DNA of 64,000 nt from Riemerella columbina DSM 16469 (GCF_000374405.1 NZ_KB894283.1:21590-85589), one strand, 5' to 3'; shown: positions 43,558 to 52,264, counted from the stretch's first letter. A program made the numbers and translations. Notes: generated by a model from the sequence alone, not told the origin.

Positions 43558-43827
43558 ATGATATTATCCCTAATACTAAGCCTTATATTGATGGGACTTG
43601 CCATCATTCATTTTAGTCGGGTATTTGGGGGTACATTAGGCTTTGCACAATCTATACCGACCAAAGAAAACGGAGAACGATTATTCAATCCTAAAAAAGA
43701 AGGATATTATCACCGTTGGATTATTCCTTCGCTCTTTATTCTTAGATCCATTTGTGGATTTAAGTATTTATGCTTTTTCAAAACGATAAGAAACACTCCA
43801 TTCGCAAAAACAGGTTATTCTCTATAA
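43558..43827 (+). pseudogene. DUF3995-like gene with internal deletion
   Basis: 89 residues where the family has about 140. The N-terminus (one membrane helix, then GGTLGFAQSIPTKENGERLF) matches the start of DUF3995 proteins. From about residue 50 the text jumps to their C-terminus (WIIPSLFILRSICGFKYLCF and FFKTIRNTPFAKT), with the middle helices missing and the last residues shortened. The reading frame stays open, but two transmembrane helices are lost. Probably non-functional. Confidence 0.55.
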
Positions 43828-43861
43828 TTGTGGTTCAATGGCTAGAGAATTAAGTACAAAA

Positions 43862-44986
43862 TCATAGTTCAAAAATTCGTTCAGACTGTTTTCTGTTGAG
43901 GGATTTAGGTGTTTTTTGCATCAAGAAATTTCTTAGTAATATGGCAATTGGATTTTTCCAATGAGCCATTTTTCCAATCGTCCAACTCATTTTTACAACC
44001 TGATGAGCCTTTGTTATTCTTTTATGTTCATATTCAGAAAAGGCGGTTGTAATACATTTATAATCATCTAAACAATTTGAAAGCATATAGGCATCTTCAA
44101 TGGCTTGACAAGCGCCTTGTCCCAAATTGGGCGTAGTAGCGTGTGCAGCATCACCGAGTAAACAGATGTTTCCTCGATACCAATTATGGATAGGCTTTAA
44201 ATCTTGTATTATATCACAGTGAATCGCTGTTTTTGGTGTGAGTGCTAATAGTTCTTGAATCATTGAAGGGTAATCTTTAAAAAGTACTTCAATAGTGTCC
44301 GTAGTATATGAGGTTTTACTATCGATAGATTTCAGTGCATACCAATATACACGATGAGTGTCCAGCTGTACAAAGCCGAATCGATCGCCTTTTCCCCAAA
44401 TTTCATTTGCTTCATTTAGGAATTTCTTGGGAAGTTGATATTCTGCAATGCCACGCCAACAAATTTGATGAGAATTCCGGATTTTACCATCTTTAAATAT
44501 CAAATCTCTAACTTTTGATTTTAAACCATCAGCACCGATGATAATATCGGATGATAATCGGTTTCCATTTTCAAATTCTAATTCAAAAGATTTATTTTTG
44601 CTTTTAATGGCCTTTAAATGATGGTCAAGATATAGATTTTCAGCTTTTATTTCTGAAAGTAAAATTTGTTGTAAATCGCCTCGATGAATCACGATATTTT
44701 TAACGCCATACTTAGCTTCAAAATATCGTAAATCTACCATAGATAGCGGTTTGAAATTTAAGTTGGTGATTTTTAGAAAAGAAATCGGATTCCCTTTTTG
44801 TTCAATTTTATATTTGATTCCTAAGTTATTATAAACCTGCATCGCATTGTTAGCAAGGATAATTCCTGCCCCAACAGGCTTCATTGTTTTTGTTTGTTCA
44901 AAAATTCTATAATCAATTCCTTTTTGATCTAAAGCAATTGCTGTGGTCAAACCACCAATTCCTCCACCTATAATGTCTATATTCAT
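43862..44986 (-). CDS. FAD-dependent monooxygenase
   Basis: 374 residues, group A flavin monooxygenase (PHBH fold). DIIGGGIGGLTTAIAL binds the FAD ADP moiety, DIIIGADGLKSKVRD is the DG motif, and LLGDAAHATTPNLGQGACQA the GD motif. The C-terminal FLMQKTPKSL is membrane-facing or loop. Relatives hydroxylate aromatic or heteroaromatic compounds; no substrate can be named. It lies inside the repeat-bracketed segment; the SAP-domain gene ends 12 bases upstream of its ATG. Confidence 0.9.
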   Translation of the reverse strand: MNIDIIGGGIGGLTTAIALDQKGIDYRIFEQTKTMKPVGAGIILANNAMQVYNNLGIKYKIEQKGNPISFLKITNLNFKPLSMVDLRYFEAKYGVKNIVIHRGDLQQILLSEIKAENLYLDHHLKAIKSKNKSFELEFENGNRLSSDIIIGADGLKSKVRDLIFKDGKIRNSHQICWRGIAEYQLPKKFLNEANEIWGKGDRFGFVQLDTHRVYWYALKSIDSKTSYTTDTIEVLFKDYPSMIQELLALTPKTAIHCDIIQDLKPIHNWYRGNICLLGDAAHATTPNLGQGACQAIEDAYMLSNCLDDYKCITTAFSEYEHKRITKAHQVVKMSWTIGKMAHWKNPIAILLRNFLMQKTPKSLNRKQSERIFEL

Positions 44987-44998
44987 TTGTAAAGTATT

Positions 44999-45601
44999 TT
45001 AATTATTAGAAGACTCCTTCCACGCCCGATAAGTCTTTTCTGTCTTTAGTTTTTTCAGTTCTTGCCAATGTTGCATTGCCTCTTTTCGGGTGCTGCCTTC
45101 TTCGTTTGTAAGATAGTCCGAGATAAAATTGTTTATCAGCGTAGAAGGGATTTTTTCAAATTGGTCGGTGTTTTGGTTGAGGAATATAAATCGGTCGATT
45201 AAGTCCCCATAAGTGATAGCATTTCCATTTTCCAATTGTTCTTCACGCCAACGATTGAGCCGATACCAAACCCCTGATTGTACTTTAAAGTTTTCCACCA
45301 TTTTACTCGCCTCATCAATGATAAATTGTTTGGTAACTTTATTGCTCGTATAGTTTTTAATCGGTAAGGATTTGGATAAACCTACTTCAATATCTTTCAC
45401 TTTTGATTTTGTAGTCGTTTTTCTTGTACTATTTTCAATCTTACCCGTTTTTAAGAAATAAAGAATCAACTCTTCTAGCTCATCTTTACGCAATTTTGAC
45501 GCACCAACGAGACCGATTTCTTTGGCAAACTTTTTTAAATCTGTCGCATACCAATAGTGGGTTTTAAACTCTTTTTCGCTGAGGTTTTTGTGGAGTTTCA
45601 T
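44999..45601 (-). CDS. SAP-domain protein
   Basis: 200 residues. An N-terminal SAP-like helix-turn-helix (about 10-50: LKKFAKEIGLVGASKLRKDE then LEELILYFLK) is a DNA-binding fold, joined by a basic linker (TRKTTTKSKVKD) to a helical domain with VWYRLNRWREEQLENG and the final KLKTEKTYRAW. Such proteins are widespread but uncharacterised. Its ATG shares a base with the stop of the alkylation repair gene, suggesting a common DNA-related task. Confidence 0.75.
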   Translation of the reverse strand: MKLHKNLSEKEFKTHYWYATDLKKFAKEIGLVGASKLRKDELEELILYFLKTGKIENSTRKTTTKSKVKDIEVGLSKSLPIKNYTSNKVTKQFIIDEASKMVENFKVQSGVWYRLNRWREEQLENGNAITYGDLIDRFIFLNQNTDQFEKIPSTLINNFISDYLTNEEGSTRKEAMQHWQELKKLKTEKTYRAWKESSNN

Positions 45602-46446
45602 TAGTCTTTGTTGATTGTTCTTTTTGCTCTTTTAATAATTTTTTCAGTGTCTTTCGTTGGAGATTCCTTTTGCCACTTTTCGCATAACGCGATTACAAAA
45701 TCAGGGCGTGATTTGCTAGCATCGTTTAACCAATTTCCTACGCTGTCTTGTACATATTTTGAAGGGTCTGATTTTAGATTTTCTAATATGGGTAATGCTA
45801 TTTCGGGTCGCTCTTTTAGTTGTTCTATATGCTTACACCAAACCCCTCGAGGTCGGATACTTTCGGTAGTGAATCGCCTGATATTTTCGTTAGCATCCTT
45901 TGACCATTGTATGAAAATTTCAATAGATGGTTCTAAGTTTTTTTCTATTTCGGGTCTTAGTGCCATCCATACGACTTCCCGTACCCCAAAATGAGTGTCG
46001 GCAATGAGTTTTTTACTTTGCTCCAATTTGCCTACAATAGTAAGATCAGCATCCAAAGCCTTAAGGTATGGTGCATAGCAACGAATAGAATCTGACAAAT
46101 GAGTACTTAACTTTTCAAAAAGCATCGTTCTTTCTTCATTGTTATATAACTCAAAAAGAAGTGAGCCAACGAGCTTAATGGTACTCATTGTAGAGGGTTT
46201 CTTTTGAGTGTTGATTTCTTGATCAATCAGTTGTATCTTTTCTTTCGATATTCCCATATCTGGAAAAGTATTTTTAACCAATTGTATGTGGTCTACTGCC
46301 AACCATTCTGTCAGATTCACAGTTTCAATTTTGCCTTGATTGAGGAGTTCCAAAATCTCTTTGGGAATGTCTTGTGCTTTTCTCGCCCCTTTTCTATTGA
46401 TTATTTCTTTGTTCATTGCAATCTTCCAATTATCTAAACGACTCAA
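45601..46446 (-). CDS. DNA alkylation repair protein (AlkC/AlkD-like)
   Basis: 281 residues, all-helical HEAT-like repeats. LIADTHFGVREVVWMALRP and NIRRFTTESIRPRGVW are the family motifs, with aromatic and acidic residues that line the groove for cationic alkyl bases in AlkC/AlkD. These glycosylases remove 3-methyladenine and related lesions. An ATG ten codons later (46416) is an alternative start. It lies between ogt and the SAP-domain gene, all minus strand, a repair cassette. Confidence 0.85.
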   Translation of the reverse strand: MSRLDNWKIAMNKEIINRKGARKAQDIPKEILELLNQGKIETVNLTEWLAVDHIQLVKNTFPDMGISKEKIQLIDQEINTQKKPSTMSTIKLVGSLLFELYNNEERTMLFEKLSTHLSDSIRCYAPYLKALDADLTIVGKLEQSKKLIADTHFGVREVVWMALRPEIEKNLEPSIEIFIQWSKDANENIRRFTTESIRPRGVWCKHIEQLKERPEIALPILENLKSDPSKYVQDSVGNWLNDASKSRPDFVIALCEKWQKESPTKDTEKIIKRAKRTINKD

Positions 46447-46457
46447 ATATATTAAAA

Positions 46458-46943
46458 TTACATCAATAAAAGTTGTAATTCCTTATCTTTCCGTTCCAAA
46501 TTCAACAGTCGTTTTTTGATATCTAAACCACCTGCATAGCCGACTAATTTGCCATTACTACCAATCACACGGTGGCAAGGAATTAGGATAGCGATAGGGT
46601 TTTTATTGTTTGCCATACCCACCGCACGAACGGCTTTTGGGTTGCCAATGGCTTGAGCGATTTGCTTATAGGTGCGTGTTTCGCCATAAGGAATATTACA
46701 AAGGGTTTTCCAAACTTGCTGTTGAAAATCGGTGCCTTGGGGTGCTAATGGAATATTAAAATTCGTACGATTACCTGCAAAATATTCCCGAATTTGAGCA
46801 ATGGCTCGTTCGCTTATCTCATTAGGTTGAGAATTGCTGAGGTCTGCGTCGGATGAAACAAATTTCACATTGGTAACGGCTTTGGTAGTTGCGTGGATTT
46901 CAATAATTCCAAAGTCGGTGGGGTAGAAAGCGATGGTTGGCAT
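46458..46943 (-). CDS. ogt: Methylated-DNA-protein-cysteine methyltransferase
   Basis: 161 residues. The acceptor Cys123 lies in the standard IPCHRVIG motif, with TDFQQQVWKTLCNIPYGETR (helix-turn-helix) and VGMANNKNPIAI before it and GYAGGLDIKKRLLNLE after. It repairs O6-alkylguanine by suicide alkyl transfer. First intact gene of the ogt - alkC/D-like - SAP - monooxygenase row. Confidence 0.95.
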   Translation of the reverse strand: MPTIAFYPTDFGIIEIHATTKAVTNVKFVSSDADLSNSQPNEISERAIAQIREYFAGNRTNFNIPLAPQGTDFQQQVWKTLCNIPYGETRTYKQIAQAIGNPKAVRAVGMANNKNPIAILIPCHRVIGSNGKLVGYAGGLDIKKRLLNLERKDKELQLLLM

Positions 46944-46953
46944 ATTATGTAGT

Positions 46954-47520
46954 TTAGATTTGTTGTATTACATGCTGAGTAGAAACAACCATCGCAAATT
47001 CGTTTTCTAAACTTGCCAAAGCTGTTTCGTGTATGATTTCGGCAGAGAAATAGTTTCCGTCAAACCCTTTTTTTACTAAATGTGGCAGTGGCATCGTGGA
47101 CAACATAGGTTGTATATCCAAAGTTTCCTGCCATTCGTGTAGTAGTAGATACACAATGGTCGGTGGTAAGTCCTACTATGACAAGTGTTGTGATTTTCAT
47201 CTTATCAAGTTGTTCTTTCAAACTAGTACCGATAAAGGCGCTATTGACGCTTTTTTAATAATAGGTTCATTTTCTTTCGGTTTTACAAGGTCTTTAAATT
47301 CATTTCCATTGTTGGATTCGTTTAATGGAGAGTTCATTTCCGTAGAGCAATGCTGAATGTGAAAAATGGGTAAACTATTGGCTCGCCAATGCTTCAATAG
47401 TTGACTAGCATTTTCTTCTGCCTGAGGATTATTTCGTTCGTCACCTCAATGTTCTAATTCATCAAATCCTTTTTGGATATCGATAAGCAGTAGTGCGGGT
47501 TTATCCTTTTTTGAAATCAT
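46954..47520 (-). pseudogene. Isochorismatase-family cysteine hydrolase, broken
   Basis: Starting at ATG 47520 (or 47535) the frames join to [50 protein letters not shown] and HETALASLENEFAMVVST, a complete small isochorismatase-like hydrolase with the catalytic Cys of DHCV. It is cut by a TGA at 47446-47448 (where a Trp is likely), by a missing base at the T-run 47251-47256 and by an extra base at the run 47068-47074. Only the last 66 residues remain as an open frame. Non-functional. Confidence 0.8.
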
Positions 47521-47542
47521 AGTGTAGTGTTTCATATATTTT

Positions 47543-47728
47543 TTAATCGCTATTTTCTAACTCTGACTTGACTAATAATTCATCAACGGTTAAAGCGATT
47601 CCACCAAGTTCAATAACTTTATTTATTAATTTTTTATCATTAGTAATTAGAGTTAAATCATTTCAAATATCAATTTCATAGTGCCAATTATATATTCTTT
47701 TTATTTCAAAATAGATTTGGTTCTAAAC
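47543..47728 (-). pseudogene. Fragment of an unrecognised small protein
   Basis: On the minus strand an open stretch ends with DLTLITNDKKLINKVIELGG and IALTVDELLVKS before a TAA at 47545-47543. Upstream the same frame continues as IKRIYNWHYEIDI, but is interrupted by a TGA (47663-47665) where Trp would fit. I do not recognise the family; the LITNDKKL style recalls PIN-like nucleases, weakly. It is a remnant. Confidence 0.35.
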
Positions 47729-47809
47729 TCTACATACAAAGGTATAAAAATAAAATCAATATTTGACATCAAAGCTTTACTTCGATAATTCTGCTTTTGT
47801 GTTTCTACT

Positions 47810-47962
47810 GCGTGAGGGCGGAGGGCATTGTTGGAGTTCCTTTTTTTGTCACATTTCGACTACGCTCAATGTGACAAAAAAAGAACGACTGCCCGTAGAC
47901 CGACGCTCTGCCTTTTCCTTAAAAAAAAGGCAGAGGGGCACGCCCAAATAATAAAATTTCAG
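47810..47962 (-). repeat. Modular repeat element, copy B (inverted)
   Basis: Read on the minus strand from 47962: A/T-rich leader, GGGCGTGCCCC (from 47945), the same 11-bp CTCTGCCTTTT hairpin with one extra T, the identical CGTCGGTCTACGGGCAGTCG, then a different second hairpin (15-bp perfect arms 47841-47855 with 47868-47882), and CAACAATGCCCTCCG...CTCACGC. Scaffold identity to copy A is almost complete, while the second hairpin has no similarity. No gene lies here. Confidence 0.85.
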
Positions 47963-48061
47963 ATTCTAAATTCAAGATTTCAGATTTAGGAGTTATTTAT
48001 AGTCGTCCTTTTTGTGAATTAGGAAGTTCTATGAAAATTGGGAAGAATCTACTTCCGATAT

Positions 48062-48650
48062 TTACAATCCGTCTTCGCGATGAGAAAGCCAATCTTTATA
48101 CTTATTCTTTAATCTATCTCGCTGTTGAGTAGAGGGTACAATGATGTCCATTCCGCCATCATAAGGGGCGATTAGGATGTTTTTGAAAGGGCAGACCCAC
48201 ATCGCCCGAACTGTATCATCGGCAATGGCTCTTAGAAGTTCGTTTTTCTCATCTCGGTGCCATTCTGTAGTTTCTACATAAAGGTTGAGGGGTGGCTCTT
48301 CATCTTCATTCGCTGAATTGGATATCCAATTACCTATTTTTTGAGCCTTGTTAAAATCTTTTAGTTGATGATAATATTCAAGGGCTGAATCCTCTTCAAA
48401 AAGGGTATAGACCATCCAGATTTCGGTGTTTTCGCCTATTAAATCTGTAATCAATTGATTTTGGCGTTGTAGTATTGTTTGATATTCTTCTTCCGATTCG
48501 GCATATCTTTTGGCATAGGGTAAACTATGGATTCTGAACCATCTCTCGGGATAGTTCTATTTGAGTTGGTAACCCAATGGCGGTATAGTGGGATGCTTTT
48601 TGTTCCAATAAGTTGTGAAGTCCATTATTTGAGGTGTTGGTTAATAAAAT
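48062..48650 (-). pseudogene. DUF3885-like protein gene, frameshifted
   Basis: The open part (48454 down to 48062, 130 residues) ends AMWVCPFKNILIAPYDGGMD, a pattern of DUF3885 proteins, whose function is unknown. Its frame continues upstream with WFRIHSLPYAKRYAESEEEY and then shifts near 48551-48560; the earlier part reads NGLHNLLEQKASHYTAIGLP in another frame. No convincing start codon remains. A broken gene. Confidence 0.6.
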
Positions 48651-48749
48651 TTTTACAATTATTTAATGCATAGGATTATACACAAATATAATCAATTTTT
48701 CTTTTTACCTTTGACTCAATTATCTAAAATCTTGATGAATTTAACCTCC

Positions 48750-49395
48750 ATGAACCTGACGCTAAGCACCACGATACATAACAAAACATTTATTTTTCAC
48801 GCTCATCGAGCGGTGTATTTGCCGTTTGCTGAGGTATTGGTGGTTTCGGATGTACATTTTGGGGAAGATCACGCATTTTCGTAAACATGGGTTGTCGGTA
48901 CCTCAACAAGTTGCGATAAAAGATTTAGAACGATTGAGTGGTTTGGTGGATGAATTTCAACCGAAAAAATTGGTGATTGCAGGGGATTTTTTTCACGCTG
49001 AAGCCAATTCGGAACTAGCATTGTTCGCCGATTGGCGAGAACAAAACCCTAATGTTTCGGTGATATTAGTCAAGGGTAATCACGACCGTTTAGCAAAAGG
49101 GATTTATCAATCTTTGGGTATTGAGGTATATGAAGAGTAATACTTATTAGATGATTTAGTTATTACGCATGAATATCAGGAAACGATTGAAAGGTTTCAA
49201 ATTTCAGGGCATATTCATACTGGGATTGTTCTAAAAGGTAAAGGCAAACAGAAGTTGCGATTACCCGTGTTTGCCTATCATCAAAAGCATCTATTGCTAC
49301 CTGCGTTTAGTCTTTTTACGGGACTTGATACGCGTATGGATTTTAGTGACTACCAACTCATCGGTGTGCACGATAAAGGGGGGGGTAAAATTTAA
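48750..49395 (+). pseudogene. PdeM-like DNA-damage phosphoesterase, broken
   Basis: Joined frames give a complete calcineurin-like phosphoesterase of the ligase-associated type: VLVVSDVHFGK, KLVIAGDFFHAEANSE, VILVKGNHDR and FQISGHIHTG carry the metal-binding Asp/His residues. An extra G in the run at about 48858-48861 shifts the frame, and a TAA at 49138-49140 stops it again. PdeM normally works with the ligase/helicase repair set, none of which is in this window. It converges with ung. Confidence 0.75.
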
Positions 49396-49399
49396 AAAA

Positions 49400-50065
49400 T
49401 TACCATTCAATAGGTGAAACACCTTTGGATTGTAAGTAAGCATTGACTTGACTAAAATGTTTGTTTCCAAACCAATACCCTCTATTAGCACTCAATGGTG
49501 ATGGATGTCCCGAAGTGAGAATGATGTGTTTTTTGTTGTCGATTAATTTGCTTTTTTTCTTTGCATAACCACCCCAAAGTAAAAAGACCACGCCTTCGGT
49601 ATGTGCTGAAACTTTTTGAATCACTGCATCGGTAAAGGTTTCCCAGCCTCTGTTTTGATGACTTCCCGCTTGATTGGCTCGCACAGTGAGCGTAGCATTG
49701 AGGAGTAACACGCCTTGCTTTGCCCAGTGTTCTAAATTGCCACTCGTTGGGTAAGGAACGCCTATATCTTGTTCGATTTCCTTAAAAATATTGATGAGTG
49801 AGGGTGGATGTGGAATGCCGTCGCGAACGGAAAAACATAGACCATTGGCTTGACCTTCGCCATGGTAAGGGTCTTGACCGATAATCACGACTTTAACTTC
49901 CGAAAGGGGACAAGCCGAAAAGGCTGCAAAAATTTCTTTTCCCTTTGGATAACAGCGGTATTGGCTGTATTCTTGTTTTACAAAATCGGTGAGTTCTAGG
50001 AAATAGGGTTTGTCGAATTCCTCTTGTAAAATCGCTTGCCAACTTGGGTGTATATCAACATGCAT
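49400..50065 (-). CDS. ung: Uracil-DNA glycosylase
   Basis: 221 residues. GQDPYHGEGQANGLCFSV holds the catalytic Asp65; HPSPLSANRGYWFGNKHF is the minor-groove loop, and LLWGGYAKKKSKLI the motif before it. It removes uracil from DNA. The gene is intact although its convergent neighbour is decayed. Confidence 0.97.
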   Translation of the reverse strand: MHVDIHPSWQAILQEEFDKPYFLELTDFVKQEYSQYRCYPKGKEIFAAFSACPLSEVKVVIIGQDPYHGEGQANGLCFSVRDGIPHPPSLINIFKEIEQDIGVPYPTSGNLEHWAKQGVLLLNATLTVRANQAGSHQNRGWETFTDAVIQKVSAHTEGVVFLLWGGYAKKKSKLIDNKKHIILTSGHPSPLSANRGYWFGNKHFSQVNAYLQSKGVSPIEW

Positions 50066-50084
50066 AGTTTTTATTTTAAGTAAT

Positions 50085-50109
50085 CAAAGCCACCGAAAAG
50101 GTGGCTTTG
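50085..50109 (-). terminator. Possible terminator between the M3 peptidase gene and ung
   Basis: 10-bp stem (50085-50094 with 50100-50109) with a 5-nt loop; the following minus-strand tract is T-rich but interrupted, so termination may be partial. Confidence 0.5.
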
Positions 50110-50122
50110 AAGATGATTGATT

Positions 50123-52264
50123 TTATTTAATAAATCCTTTGTCTCTCAATAAAGGTTGTAAACTTGGTTTTCTACCTGTAAAGTTTTGGAAAGCTTCGTT
50201 CAAATCGATGGTATTACCTACTGAAAGAATGTATTTTCTAAAGCGGTCGCCATTTTCGCGTGTCATTCCACCATGGGTTTGAATCCAATCCCAAGCGTCT
50301 GAATTGAGCATATCACTCCACATATACGCATAATACCCCGCTGAATAACCGCCTCCCCAAATGTGTGCAAAATAAGGCGAATGGTATCTCGGTGGCACTT
50401 GTGGTACATACAATCCGTATTTTTCAAGGGCTTCTTTTTCAAACTCCAAAGTTGGTTTGAATTGCGACGCATCGGTTACGGAATGCCAAGCCATATCTAA
50501 GGTGGCAGCGGCTACCAACTCCGTAGTAGAGTACCCTTGGTTGAAAGTAGCGGCTTTTTTTATTTTATCAATCAATGCTTGTGGCATCGGTTGTTTGGTT
50601 TGGTAGTGCAAGGCGTAATTTTTCAATACCTTTGGCTCTAAAGCAAAAAACTCATTAATTTGCGATGGAAATTCTACGAAATCTCTCGGTACACTTGTTC
50701 CTGAAAGGCTTTCGTATTCTTGGTCTGCAAATAATCCGTGTAGGGTGTGTCCGAATTCATGGAACATGGTGCTTACATCGTCATAACTGATTAACGATGG
50801 TTTTCCTGGTGCTGGTTTTTGGTAATTGAATACATTGATGATTACAGGTTTTTGCCCTAATTTTTTGGATTGATTGACTAAATTATTCATCCATGCTCCA
50901 CCGTTTTTATTATTTCGGGTATAGAAATCTAAATAGTATAACGCTAATGATTTACCATCTCTATCAAATACTTCGTAAGCTACTACATCTGGGTGATAAA
51001 CGGGTAAATCTTTGCGTTCTTTGAAAGTGATTCCGTAGAATTTTTCTGCCGCGTAGAATACTCCTTTTTCCAATACGGTTGTAACTTCAAAATATGGTTT
51101 TATTTCGTTTTCATCCAAATCGTATTTGGCTTTTCGCACTTGCTCGGCATAGAAATTCCAATCCCAGGGTTCTAATTGAAAACCTCCATTTTGGGCATCA
51201 ATCAATTGTTGAATATCGTTGGCTTCTCTACGCGCTGTTTCAACGGCTGGTTTGGCTAATTGAGCCAATAAATTAAGTGCTGCGTCTGGAGTTTTTGCCA
51301 TTTGGTCTTGCAATTTCCATTCTGCATACGATTTTTTGCCTAATAATTGGGCTTTTTTCAGACGAAGACGCGCCATTTTTTCTAAAGTGGCTCTGGTATC
51401 ATCATCATTTCCTTTTTCGGCTCTGTACCATGAGGCTTTGAATAGTTTTTCGCGTGTATCTCTATTTTTAAGATTCTGAAGCAATGGCTGCTGTGTGGTG
51501 TTCAATAAAGATAAAAGATATTTACCATCGTGTCCTGTCTCTTTGGCATCTTGTGCGGCTGCGGCAATTTGGTCTTCGGTTAGTCCGTCTAAGGCCTTCA
51601 CATCATTTACCAATAATGCGCCATTTTTTCTTGCGTCTAACAATTTATTTGAAAATACAGTGGATAAAGTTGCCAATTCAGAATTGATTTCTTTTAGTTC
51701 GGCTTTCTTGGCATCGGATAAATTGGCACCTGCGATATCAAAATTTTGTTTATAAAATTCTACCAATCGCTGACTTTCTGGGTCTAATGAACTTCTATTG
51801 TCATAGACGGCCTTTACACGGTCGTACAATTTGCTATTTAAATAAATTTTATCGGAATGCGCCGAGAAGATTGGGGCGTATTCTTCTTGTAAATCTTGCA
51901 GTGTTTGATTGGTATTGGCACTCGTAAGGTTGTAAAACAAGCCTTGTGCTCTTTTCAATACTTCGCCACTATTTTCTAATGCTAAAACGGTATTCTCAAA
52001 AGTAGGTGCTTCTGAATTATTAGCAATTTGTTCGATTTCGACCTCTTGCACTTTCAATCCATAATCAAAGGCTGGTTTGAAATCTTCATCTTTGATTTTA
52101 TCAAACGCTGGCGCTTGGTATTGAAGCGTACTTTTGGCTAAAAATAGATTGCCTGTTGGCACGGGAATACTGCTGATACTTTTTTTAGATGAGTCCATAG
52201 TTGTACATGCCACTACTGAAACGCCTGCTGAAGCGAGCAATAGTGTAGATTTAATATTATTCAT
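50123..52264 (-). CDS. dcp: M3-family peptidyl-dipeptidase (Dcp-like) lipoprotein
   Basis: 713 residues. Lipoprotein signal ending VVAC (Cys20). The M3 zinc motif HEFGH lies at about 502-506 with the further glutamate in FVEFPSQINEFF. GGGYSAGYYAYMWSDML is the C-terminal family block, ending LNEAFQNFTGRKPS. Dcp enzymes release dipeptides from the C-terminus of oligopeptides. Here the lipid anchor places it in the periplasm, unlike cytoplasmic E. coli Dcp. Single gene. Confidence 0.92.
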   Translation of the reverse strand: MNNIKSTLLLASAGVSVVACTTMDSSKKSISSIPVPTGNLFLAKSTLQYQAPAFDKIKDEDFKPAFDYGLKVQEVEIEQIANNSEAPTFENTVLALENSGEVLKRAQGLFYNLTSANTNQTLQDLQEEYAPIFSAHSDKIYLNSKLYDRVKAVYDNRSSLDPESQRLVEFYKQNFDIAGANLSDAKKAELKEINSELATLSTVFSNKLLDARKNGALLVNDVKALDGLTEDQIAAAAQDAKETGHDGKYLLSLLNTTQQPLLQNLKNRDTREKLFKASWYRAEKGNDDDTRATLEKMARLRLKKAQLLGKKSYAEWKLQDQMAKTPDAALNLLAQLAKPAVETARREANDIQQLIDAQNGGFQLEPWDWNFYAEQVRKAKYDLDENEIKPYFEVTTVLEKGVFYAAEKFYGITFKERKDLPVYHPDVVAYEVFDRDGKSLALYYLDFYTRNNKNGGAWMNNLVNQSKKLGQKPVIINVFNYQKPAPGKPSLISYDDVSTMFHEFGHTLHGLFADQEYESLSGTSVPRDFVEFPSQINEFFALEPKVLKNYALHYQTKQPMPQALIDKIKKAATFNQGYSTTELVAAATLDMAWHSVTDASQFKPTLEFEKEALEKYGLYVPQVPPRYHSPYFAHIWGGGYSAGYYAYMWSDMLNSDAWDWIQTHGGMTRENGDRFRKYILSVGNTIDLNEAFQNFTGRKPSLQPLLRDKGFIK

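Noticed and set aside
43862..44986. Tetracycline-inactivating monooxygenase (TetX)
   Set aside because: The general group A flavin fold fits, but the N-terminus and substrate region differ from TetX as I know it; no ground for a resistance call.
47763..47951. 62-codon open frame over repeat copy B
   Set aside because: It is made of the repeat's hairpins; copy A cannot encode the same peptide because its variable arm differs.
46954..49395. All lesions in this region as pure sequencing error
   Set aside because: Several lesions are single-base changes in runs and could be errors, but nonsense codons outside runs and the tight clustering argue for real decay; kept as pseudogenes with that caveat.
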